Of a stretch of 64,000 bases of DNA, positions 57,784-64,000 are shown in pieces. The translations under genes and the position numbers were made by a program. Source of the stretch: Mesorhizobium sp. M00.F.Ca.ET.216.01.1.1 (GTDB lineage Bacteria > Pseudomonadota > Alphaproteobacteria > Rhizobiales > Rhizobiaceae); assembly GCF_004010325.2 (NCBI RefSeq), contig NZ_SADR02000024.1:1-64000 (forward strand), given 5' to 3'. A model generated the notes under the pieces. It was not told where the DNA came from. It searched no databases and saw nothing but the letters and a program-made list of their open reading frames with translations. Within the stretch, counting starts at the first letter, position 1; each line of letters begins with the position of its first letter.

Positions 57784-58458
57784 ATGACCAGCAAAGCATC
57801 AGATGAGTTCCTGTCCGGCAAGTCCGTCCTCTTCGTCATGGCGGCGGCGGCCGAATACGGTCCGCATCTGCAGCGGCTGTTCACGCCTGTCATGACAGGG
57901 GTGGGGCCGGTCGAGGCCGGCGTCAGGCTGGGCGCGGAACTGTCGCGGCTTAAGTTCGAAGGCACGCTGCCGGACCTCGTCGTGTCCCTCGGTTCGGCGG
58001 GCAGCCGGACGCTCGAACAGACGGAAATCTACCAGGCCGTTTCCGTCAGCTACCGCGACATGGACGCCTCGCCCCTGGGCTTCGAGATGGGCGCCACGCC
58101 GTTTCTCGACCTGCCGGTGACCGTGCCGCTGCCGTTCCGGATCCCGGGCATCAGGCAAGCGACGCTGTCGACCGGCGCAGCGATCATCTCCGGCGCTGCT
58201 TACGATGCGGTCGCCGAGGACATGGTCGACATGGAGACCTTCGCCTGCCTGCGCGCCTGCCAGTTCTTCGGCGTGCCGCTGGTCGGTCTGCGCGGCATTT
58301 CCGACGGTGCCGCCGATCTGAGGCATGTCAACGACTGGAAGGAATACCTCCACGTCATCGACGAGAAGCTGGCGGGGGCGGTCGAACTGCTGGAACAGGC
58401 GATCGCCTCCGGTACGCTGCAGTTTGGTCCATCGCATGAGCACGCCCAATCGGATTGA
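57784..58458 (+). CDS. mtnN: 5'-methylthioadenosine/S-adenosylhomocysteine nucleosidase family protein
   Basis: 224 aa. Phosphorylase-superfamily pattern FVMAAAAEYGPHL near the start, MTGVGPVEAGVRLG near 37, VVSLGSAGSRTL near 67, SGAAYDAVAEDMVDMETFACLRACQFFGVPLVGLRGISDGA near 140 with the catalytic Asp in RGISDGA. Splits the glycosidic bond of MTA and SAH. The order thioesterase-mtnN-guaA on one strand is tight but each gene has its own role. Substrate range is inferred. Confidence 0.88.
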   Translation: MTSKASDEFLSGKSVLFVMAAAAEYGPHLQRLFTPVMTGVGPVEAGVRLGAELSRLKFEGTLPDLVVSLGSAGSRTLEQTEIYQAVSVSYRDMDASPLGFEMGATPFLDLPVTVPLPFRIPGIRQATLSTGAAIISGAAYDAVAEDMVDMETFACLRACQFFGVPLVGLRGISDGAADLRHVNDWKEYLHVIDEKLAGAVELLEQAIASGTLQFGPSHEHAQSD

Positions 58459-58514
58459 CGGAGGCGACCTCGCAACCCATTGCGCCGACTCATTTCTTTC
58501 TCTAAACGCTCGCC

Positions 58515-60077
58515 ATGAAAACAGCCAATCATCCCGACACCGTCCTGATTGTCGATTTCGGCAGCCAGTTCACGCAACTCATCGCCCGCCGCATCCGCGA
58601 GGCCGGCGTCTTTTCCGAGATCGTGCCGTTCCAGTCGGCCGAGGCGGCGTTCGAGCGCATCAATCCGAAGGCGGTGATCCTCTCCGGCGGCCCAGCCTCG
58701 ACCAGCGACATCGGCAGCCCGCGCGCGCCGCAGATCGTCTTCGACGCCGGTGTGCCGGTGCTCGGCATCTGTTATGGCCAGATGGCCATGTGCGTGCAGA
58801 TGGGCGGCGTCGCCGAAAGCTCCGATCATCGCGAATTCGGCCGCGCCTTCGTCGAGATCGAGAAGGACAGCCCGCTGTTCGAAGGCCTGTGGGCAACCGG
58901 CCAGCGCCACCAGGTGTGGATGAGCCACGGCGACCGCGTCATCTCCTTGCCCAAGGGGTTTGAGGTGTTCGGAAAATCCGAGGGCTCGCCCTTCGCCATC
59001 TTCGGCAATATCGAGCGCAAGATGTACGGCATCATGTTCCACCCGGAAGTGGTGCACACGCCGGACGGCGCTCGGCTACTCCGCAATTTCGTCCACAACA
59101 TCGCCGGCATCGAAGGCGACTGGACGATGCGCGCCTACCGCGAACATGCGGTCGAGACGATCCGCAAGCAGGTCGGCAAGGGCAAGGTCATCTGCGCGCT
59201 TTCGGGCGGGGTGGACTCCTCGGTTGCGGCGCTGCTGATCCATGAGGCGGTCGGCGACCAGCTGACCTGCATCCTTGTCGACCACGGGCTGATGCGCAAG
59301 GACGAGGCGGCCGGTGTGGTGGAAATGTTCCGTCAGCATTACAATTTGCCGCTGATCCTGGTCGATGCCTCGGATCGCTTCATCGGCGCGCTCGAAGGCG
59401 AGGCCGACCCGGAGAAGAAGCGCAAGACCATCGGCCGGCTGTTCATCGAGGTGTTCGAGGAAGAGGCGAAAAAGCTTGGCGGCGCCGATTTCCTGGCGCA
59501 AGGCACGCTCTATCCCGACGTCATCGAAAGCGTCTCCTTCACCGGCGGCCCGTCGGTGACCATCAAGTCGCACCACAATGTCGGCGGCCTGCCCGAGCGC
59601 ATGAACATGAAGCTGGTCGAGCCGCTGCGCGAACTGTTCAAGGATGAGGTGAGGGCGCTCGGCAAGGAGCTCGGCCTGCCCGACAGCTTCATTGGCCGGC
59701 ATCCGTTTCCAGGCCCCGGTCTCGCCATCCGCTGCCCCGGCGGCATCACCCGCGAAAAGCTGGAGATCCTGCGCGAGGCTGACGCCATCTATCTCGACGA
59801 GATCCGCAAGGCCGGCCTTTACGATGCCATCTGGCAGGCCTTTGCCGTGCTGTTGCCAGTGCAGACCGTCGGCGTGATGGGCGATGGCCGCACCTACGAG
59901 TTCGTCTGCGCGCTGCGCGCCGTCACCTCGGTCGACGGCATGACGGCGGACTTCTACCACTACGACATGGCGTTCCTGGGCGCCGTCGCCACCCGCATCA
60001 TCAACGAGGTGCGCGGCATCAACCGCGTTGTCTACGACGTTACCTCGAAGCCGCCCGGCACCATCGAGTGGGAATAA
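58515..60077 (+). CDS. guaA: GMP synthase (glutamine-hydrolysing)
   Basis: 520 aa. Amidotransferase domain with VLGICYGQMAMC (Cys near residue 86) and MFHPEVVHT (His near 175). ATP-pyrophosphatase domain with ICALSGGVDSSVAALLIHE near 225. C-terminal dimerisation domain ending DVTSKPPGTIEWE, the invariant GuaA tail. Converts XMP to GMP. The 3' end of guaA is a known integration site for genomic islands, and an integrase gene starts about 320 bases downstream in the same direction. Confidence 0.98.
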   Translation: MKTANHPDTVLIVDFGSQFTQLIARRIREAGVFSEIVPFQSAEAAFERINPKAVILSGGPASTSDIGSPRAPQIVFDAGVPVLGICYGQMAMCVQMGGVAESSDHREFGRAFVEIEKDSPLFEGLWATGQRHQVWMSHGDRVISLPKGFEVFGKSEGSPFAIFGNIERKMYGIMFHPEVVHTPDGARLLRNFVHNIAGIEGDWTMRAYREHAVETIRKQVGKGKVICALSGGVDSSVAALLIHEAVGDQLTCILVDHGLMRKDEAAGVVEMFRQHYNLPLILVDASDRFIGALEGEADPEKKRKTIGRLFIEVFEEEAKKLGGADFLAQGTLYPDVIESVSFTGGPSVTIKSHHNVGGLPERMNMKLVEPLRELFKDEVRALGKELGLPDSFIGRHPFPGPGLAIRCPGGITREKLEILREADAIYLDEIRKAGLYDAIWQAFAVLLPVQTVGVMGDGRTYEFVCALRAVTSVDGMTADFYHYDMAFLGAVATRIINEVRGINRVVYDVTSKPPGTIEWE

Positions 60078-60157
60078 AGGTGCATCATTAGCTAGCTTTC
60101 GGTAAGTATCGATCAGAGTTGTATAAGCCTCTGAAATAAGTGTGTTTTCCTTACTGC

Positions 60158-60352
60158 ATCTATCGCCATCTATCGCCTGGAAGCGGAATCATTTGGCGGT
60201 AAATTTGACGGCATGCGTTTCAGCGTTCTCTTTCCTGCCATGTAATACCGTCGTCCCGCCGATTGCAAGCGCACTCACTTCTTGCCCATCAAAGCATTGA
60301 AATACAATGATCGTTCCTAACAGTTGACGGTAAAATTAATGACGGTAAAATT
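60158..60352. repeat. short direct repeats ahead of the integrase, candidate arm-type sites
   Basis: ATCTATCGCC occurs twice in tandem (60158-60167 and 60168-60177). TGACGGTAAAATT occurs twice with period 15 (60325-60337 and 60340-60352). A related GGCGGTAAATTTGACGG is at 60195-60211. Such repeated short sites flank the core of phage-type attachment regions and bind integrase arms or excisionase. They also lie just before the integrase start at 60395, so they could govern its expression. Confidence 0.5.
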
Positions 60353-60394
60353 GGCGGCCGAGAAACCAAAGTTGTGATCCGATCCTCTGTCATT

Positions 60395-61648
60395 ATGTTA
60401 ACAGATATTGCCCTTAAGCGGCTGAAACCGAAAGACAAAATGTACAAAGTTGCCGACCGTGACGGTATGTACGCTGCGGTGTCTCCGACTGGGCAGATTG
60501 CGTTTCGGTACGACTACCGGACCAATGGTCGGAGAGAGACTGTGACGCTGGGCCGATATGGGAACGGAGGTCTCACGCTGGCAGAGGCACGCGACCGCTG
60601 CCTTGCCGCGCGAAAAATGGTGGCAGCCGGAAAGTCGCCGGCGCAAGAAAAGCAGCGCGAGAAGCGTCGCCTGTCAGGCACGGCGAGCTTCGGGGATCAA
60701 GGCAAGCGCTGGTTAAAGGAAGCGAAGATGGCGGATAGCACCCGCTCGATGCGCAAGGCTATTTTCGATCGCGACATTTTGCCGATTTGGGAAAAAAGAC
60801 TCCTAACCGAAATAACACCTGACGACTTGCGGGCGCTCTGCGCAAAGGTGAGGGATCGTGGTGCGCCGGCAACCGCCGTCCATATCCGCGATGTCGTGAA
60901 GCAGATCTATAGCTACGCCATTCTGCACGGCGAGAAGATCGCCAACCCTGCGGACGAGGTGGGACCAGCCTCAATTGCCACGTTCGAGGCGAAAGACCGC
61001 GCTCTGTCGCCTGCAGAAATCCGGATAATGCTGAAAGAGTTGGAAAACGTGCCGACGCTGCCGACGATTCGGGTCGGCCTAAAGTTCATCCTGCTCACGA
61101 TGGTCCGAAAGAGTGAACTACTCGAGGCGACTTGGGACGAGGTCGATTTCGAGAACGCCGTCTGGAGCATCCCAAAAGAGCGAATGAAGCGGAAGAAGCC
61201 GCATAACGTCTACCTGTCACAGCAATCCCTCGATATCATGATCGCGCTCAAGACTTGTGCGGCGAACTCCCGATATGTGCTGCCGTCCCGCTACGATGCC
61301 GATGAGCCCATGTCGCGCGCGACGTTCAATCGGGTAACCGCGGCGATTGTCGAGCGGGCAAAGCAGCAAGACTTTCCGCTCGCGCCTTTCACAGTGCACG
61401 ACCTTCGGCGCACCGGCTCAACACTCCTGAACGAGATCGGATTTAATCGCGACTGGATTGAGAAATGCCTTGCCCACGACGACAGGCGGTCCTCTCGAGG
61501 TGTCTACAACAGAGCTGAATATGAGCCGCAGCGTCGTCATATGCTGCAGGAATGGGCGGACATGGTCGATGCGTGGGCGGCAGGCAAAAAGCACACGCCC
61601 AGACTCCAGCCGCCTGCAGAGGCAGCGGTTATCCTTGATCCGATTTGA
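60395..61648 (+). CDS. P4-type tyrosine recombinase/integrase, IntG-like
   Basis: 417 aa from ATG 60395 (MLTDIALKRLKPKDKMYKV), the usual start for this family; a GTG at 60374 is possible. N-terminal DUF4102 domain, then the SAM-like core-binding domain, then the catalytic domain with Arg in TMVRKSELLEATWDEVDF near residue 245, HDLRRTGSTLLNEIG near 340, His in KCLAHDD near 365, and Tyr in GVYNRAEYEPQRR near 376. It is directly downstream of guaA in the same direction. This position, and an excisionase-like gene next door, match IntG of Mesorhizobium tripartite ICEs. All catalytic residues appear intact. Confidence 0.9.
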   Translation: MLTDIALKRLKPKDKMYKVADRDGMYAAVSPTGQIAFRYDYRTNGRRETVTLGRYGNGGLTLAEARDRCLAARKMVAAGKSPAQEKQREKRRLSGTASFGDQGKRWLKEAKMADSTRSMRKAIFDRDILPIWEKRLLTEITPDDLRALCAKVRDRGAPATAVHIRDVVKQIYSYAILHGEKIANPADEVGPASIATFEAKDRALSPAEIRIMLKELENVPTLPTIRVGLKFILLTMVRKSELLEATWDEVDFENAVWSIPKERMKRKKPHNVYLSQQSLDIMIALKTCAANSRYVLPSRYDADEPMSRATFNRVTAAIVERAKQQDFPLAPFTVHDLRRTGSTLLNEIGFNRDWIEKCLAHDDRRSSRGVYNRAEYEPQRRHMLQEWADMVDAWAAGKKHTPRLQPPAEAAVILDPI

Positions 61649-61988
61649 CGGGTCTTGCCTTTCGTAGTCTTACGTCAGGCGCAGGCTTGGTCTTGATTTT
61701 TCCGACAGATGACGCATTCCGCCGCTCCTCGATCCACGCTTCGACTTCTGCCAAGTCCCAAACAACACAGCGGGCGGTGAGATTGAAGCGTCGTGGGAAC
61801 TCGCCACGCTGTTCCATCTCATAGACGGTCGTATCAGACAGGGGAACGATTTCTCGCAGCTGCGACCGGCGAACAGTTCGCACTACTCGACGCGACGCGA
61901 TGTGTGGTAGAACCAGAAGTGGATCCGGCTGCCCAATTTCGATGCCCTTGAATTTATCGACCTCGGAAGACTGCTGCCGTTTGACCAT
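61629..61988 (-). CDS. AlpA-like excisionase / recombination directionality factor
   Basis: 119 aa from ATG 61988; an upstream start at 62060 would add 24 residues. Residues about 38-90 form a MerR/AlpA winged HTH: RRSQLREIVPLSDTTVYEMEQRGEFPRRFNLTARCVVWDLAEVEAWIEERR. A basic tail follows. AlpA proteins switch prophage or ICE integrases from integration to excision. Its last 20 bases overlap the integrase 3' end in the opposite direction. By position it would be the RdfG counterpart to an IntG-type enzyme. Confidence 0.78.
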   Translation of the reverse strand: MVKRQQSSEVDKFKGIEIGQPDPLLVLPHIASRRVVRTVRRSQLREIVPLSDTTVYEMEQRGEFPRRFNLTARCVVWDLAEVEAWIEERRNASSVGKIKTKPAPDVRLRKARPVKSDQG

Positions 61989-62097
61989 TTGCGTGACCGG
62001 GATGGATTGCCTTACTGGCCAACAATCGCGCAACTTTTCGAGGTTTCGTACAGCCCTCAATTGCGACCACGTATCCTCGCCTACTGACGTGAAGACT

Positions 62098-62400
62098 CAA
62101 GGGCATTTCACTGCGGATTATGTCAGGACCGCACCACCAATGGGATCCATCGAGCAGGCGCTGCATAAGGTCCGACAGGCGATCCTTGCTGCAGGCTTCT
62201 CGATGCTCGAATATCTCAAGCTGCGCGCTGACAATGACCTTGCGCCAATTGACGCGTTAATCGGCCGGCGCGGCTAGATCGCGGCGGAGGCGAAGCGCCG
62301 CGAGATCACGCTCACAGCCGAGGACGCGAAGCGCCGCCGGCTTCGCAGTTACGCCGTCGCCGATCTCACCAATCATGAGAGATTGCCGACATGGACAGCG
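62098..62400 (+). pseudogene. degraded gene of unknown family with in-frame stop
   Basis: One frame reads MGSIEQALHKVRQAILAAGF and on through SMLEYLKLRADNDLAPIDALIGRRG, meets TAG at 62275-62277, and goes on with IAAEAKRREITLTAEDAKRRRLRSYAVADLTNHERL. The composition stays protein-like on both sides of the stop. The Ala/Arg-rich helical sequence suggests a DNA-associated mobile-element protein, but I cannot name a family. The boundaries are approximate. Confidence 0.4.
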
Positions 62401-62750
62401 AGACTTGGTCTTTGGTTAAACGGCAGCAGGCTCGGCGGTCGCAACGGCTACCTTGTCAAATACTGTGATGAGAAACGTTGCATCGCCAACATCTTCATCG
62501 AAGATGTGCTCGCATATTTCGAATTCCTGCGTGCCTTAGCGTGGCTGATCACGGAGGACGGCAGAACAGCCGATGCCGACCGACAAAAGGTGAAAGGCAA
62601 TGAAGGCGAGCATAGTTCCTGCTCCGCTTGGTTGTTTGCGGAACCGGACCGAGTGTTGGAAAATGAAAGTTGGGGACAGTGCTCTCCGGCAGTTGATTGC
62701 AGACGCATCACAATGCGTATTACTCCGACTCAACCGCGCGGGGAAAACCA

Positions 62751-62891
62751 ATGGCGAAGAAACCCAATGAGACTACGAGCAAGAAAGTTGCTTCGACGGC
62801 ATCCAAGTTGCTTCGTTCTAACAGCTCCTCAAAGGCAGTCAAATCGGTCGCGGGATCCGCTCTTACGCAAAGGGTGAAAAAAAAGAAATAG
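62751..62891 (+). CDS. small basic conserved protein, 46 aa
   Basis: MAKKPNETTSKKVASTASKL followed by LRSNSSSKAVKSVAGSALTQRVKKKK. Ser/Lys/Ala-rich, with SKKVASTASKLL and KSVAGSALTQ in the pattern of tiny alphaproteobacterial proteins often found on mobile DNA and annotated as hypothetical. ATG 62751 follows GGGGAAAACCA, a fair ribosome site. High charge suggests nucleic-acid binding. A 164-codon frame across the same bases is less convincing. Confidence 0.6.
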   Translation: MAKKPNETTSKKVASTASKLLRSNSSSKAVKSVAGSALTQRVKKKK

Positions 62892-62941
62892 CGCCGGTTT
62901 GACAGACATGGAGCAGTTTTGGCCTCATTCAGAAGAGCGCC

Positions 62942-63142
62942 AAGGAGTTTGGTTTCCGGCGAACTGGTTGTGTCCGAAAAGGTGGACTGCACGTTGGCGT
63001 CGACGCCATCCACAAACTGGAGAGCGCAGAGATTGGCGTTTTGGTTTGCCTTGATCCACCAACGGCACCGATGCTGAGAGAGGCTGCATCCGAGGGTGAG
63101 GTCGGCCCGCGCTCAAAGCAAGTTCCTAAAGTCCAGATTTAG
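62942..63142 (+). pseudogene. C-terminal remnant of a site-specific DNA methyltransferase
   Basis: A frame without a start reads KEFGFRRTGCVRKGGLHVGV, then DAIHKLESAEIGVLVCLDPP and TAPMLREAASEGEVGPRSKQVPKVQI, ending in TAG. The K-G-G-x-H-V, E-x-A-x-IGVL, and PT-x-PM-x-x-EAA pattern with a final P-x-VQI is that of the restriction-like tail on adenine-specific methyltransferases found in type III-like systems and ICEs. The methyltransferase body is absent. Assignment is by pattern only. Confidence 0.5.
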
Positions 63143-63379
63143 AAGACGCCCGTCGAACGCCTGGGGGATGATAGATCTTCCGGAAGTAGGAAGACAGCCG
63201 GCTGTTTCGCCACAAAAGCTTGGCCGCAAGCGGGTTGAGGGTCAAACGGAAATGATGTTTCCAATGTCTTCAAACAGCAGAATGTCGAAGGGCCAAAACG
63301 CAAGGGAAATGGGCCCATCCGGACGGTCGACATCGAAGTGACCCGCGGACCATAGCCGAAAACAAAATAGCCTTTAAGG

Positions 63380-63412
63380 GCCCGCTCGACTGAATCCAGG
63401 AGCGGGCTTTTC
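63380..63412 (+). terminator. rho-independent terminator
   Basis: 8-bp stem GCCCGCTC (63380-63387) / GAGCGGGC (63400-63407) followed by TTTTCT. It may have ended the methyltransferase gene or a small transcript from 63143-63379, where I see no gene. Confidence 0.7.
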
Positions 63413-63414
63413 TA

Positions 63415-63500
63415 ATTCAGGGCGGGGTTCGAACCCACGAGACCGATGAAGGTCCACCTCCTTATCAGGGATGCGCAATCGACCGCTCTGCCACCTATCC
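63415..63500 (-). tRNA. class II tRNA-like gene, anticodon loop CTGATAA, broken acceptor stem
   Basis: 86 nt. GGATAGG (5' acceptor), TG, D stem GCA/TGC around AGCGG, anticodon stem CATCC/GGAGG (one A-G mismatch) with loop CTGATAA (GAT, an Ile anticodon), variable arm GACC/GGTC, and T arm GTGGG-TTCGAAC-CCCGC. The 3' acceptor should read CCTATCC but is CCTGAAT, so only three pairs remain. A long variable arm belongs to Ser, Leu or Tyr tRNAs, not Ile. No CCA. It is most likely a pseudogene or displaced attachment remnant. Confidence 0.5.
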
Positions 63501-63537
63501 ACAACGTTGGTTCGATTGATCGATCTTCAAGCCCCGA

Positions 63538-63750
63538 GACATTCTCGGTGCGAATACGGCGGACTTTTGCCGCAAGCACGGCATTTCGGCAGCGACCTTC
63601 TATAAGTTCAAGGCGAAGTTTGGCGGGGATGGAATTGTCCGACGCCCGTCCCCTGACGGCGCTGGAGGACGAGAACGCGCGGCTCAAGAAGCTGCCGGCG
63701 GAGCGGATGCTCGACAATGGATCTTGAAGGATGCTGCCGCAAAAATGTAT
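63538..63750 (+). mobile_element. IS3-family transposase OrfA remnant with two frameshifts
   Basis: Frame 1 reads ILGANTADFCRKHGISAATF, then YKFKAKFGG, up to about 63629. It continues in another frame as MELSDARPLTALEDENARLK and KLPAERMLDN to about 63719, then in a third as ILKDAAAKMY. This is the HTH and leucine-zipper OrfA of IS3 elements (IS407/IS511-like). OrfB is absent. Confidence 0.8.
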
Positions 63751-63788
63751 GGTCCGCCCCGTCCGGGCAAGGTGTCGCGAGATCGCGA

Positions 63789-64000
63789 ATGACCTATGGA
63801 AGGGCCGATACCCTCGAAGAGCGGCTTGGGTTGAAGCCGCTGGTTGGCCAGCGCATTGCGCCGATCATCATCTTCGCCGCCAGCATCGAACATCACCTGG
63901 AGCGGCGTTGTGGAAGCTCAAGGGCGTCAATCCAAAGGGCATTCGACCCGAGACCGACGCGAAGATGATCTCTGATTTGATCGGGATGCTTGAAACATTC
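63789..64000 (+). pseudogene. frameshifted gene of unknown family, runs off the window
   Basis: MTYGRADTLEERLGLKPLVG, QRIAPIIIFAASIEHHLER, then a frame change near 63905 to LWKLKGVNPKGIRPETDAKM and ISDLIGMLETF at the right edge. Read together they form a plausible helical protein. I recall similar hypothetical proteins in rhizobia but no function. Confidence 0.4.

Larger units (their letters stand above)
60078..64000. mobile_element. integrative element end at guaA, partly decayed (ICE IntG-type)
   Basis: From the guaA stop to the window edge there is an integrase, an excisionase-like gene, candidate recombinase sites, and then only remnants: a methyltransferase tail, IS3 orfA, a broken tRNA-like gene and a frameshifted unknown gene. 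GC is lower and more uneven than in the chromosome to the left. Mesorhizobium tripartite ICEs use an integrase IntG at guaA, with a recombination directionality factor beside it. No conjugation or relaxase gene is in view, so this may be one end of a full ICE, or a remnant. The exact core site cannot be set without the other end. Confidence 0.7.

Noticed and set aside
62383..62877. 164-codon open frame across the small basic gene
   Set aside because: Composition changes abruptly along it and its 3' half is an out-of-frame reading of the 46-aa gene. The 5' part belongs to the degraded frame before it.

Overview
The window reads as chromosome of an alphaproteobacterium of the order Rhizobiales, most likely Mesorhizobium or a close relative. 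Signs are the high GC with strong third-position bias, a DUF768 protein (a family I know almost only from Mesorhizobium), PdhS-type cell-cycle kinase with a CtrA box, a tRNA-His of the alphaproteobacterial kind (A73, no G-1), an alpha-r14-like small RNA, and several families of rhizobial intergenic palindromes. The species is inferred from gene content; no marker rRNA gene is present.

Layout. 1-5.1 kb: ISAs1 transposase scrap, HAD hydrolase, degenerate receiver protein, isocitrate lyase aceA and a divergent ScfR/RamB-like regulator that share an intergenic region with three copies of a TGTAAAT...TGTCA motif. 5.3-10.7 kb: a frameshifted DMT permease and a potFGHI polyamine ABC operon. 10.8-20.4 kb: AsmA protein, acetoacetyl-CoA synthetase, a 1222-aa PdhS-like kinase, a phasin with a PhaR-like operator, a three-hairpin anti-Shine-Dalgarno sRNA, tRNA-His and DUF768. 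20.4-30.1 kb: DmpA-type peptidase, xseA, a LysR regulator facing a DUF1127 gene, DUF937 protein, gshA, rsmE, an unrecognised gene, a glutamine amidotransferase and a 46-aa peptide. 30.1-42.4 kb: lldR-lldD-phosphatase, DUF3422, glcD-glcE-(membrane protein)-glcF, a FolD with altered catalytic residues, an L,D-transpeptidase and tag. 42.6-48.0 kb: hisS-hisZ-hisG and an acyl-CoA synthetase. 48.1-50.0 kb: a two-gene insert of visibly lower GC. 50.2-60.1 kb: PQQ-type dehydrogenase, oxyR/katG, aqpZ, an RsmB-type methyltransferase, thioesterase, MTA/SAH nucleosidase and guaA.

60.1-64.0 kb is the most mobile part. A P4-type tyrosine integrase and a convergent excisionase-like gene sit directly behind guaA, preceded by short direct repeats that look like recombinase arm sites. 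This arrangement matches the IntG/guaA attachment end of the tripartite ICEs known in Mesorhizobium. Behind it lie only decayed pieces: a methyltransferase tail, IS3 orfA with two frameshifts, a class II tRNA-like gene with a broken acceptor stem, and a frameshifted unknown gene.

A metabolic theme links many of the chromosomal genes: growth on C2-C4 acids and stored polymer. Glycolate oxidase (glcDEF) makes glyoxylate, aceA belongs to the glyoxylate shunt, lldD oxidises lactate, acetoacetyl-CoA synthetase recovers acetoacetate from PHB breakdown and phasin coats PHB granules. tRNA-His and its co-evolved synthetase HisS both lie here, 23 kb apart.
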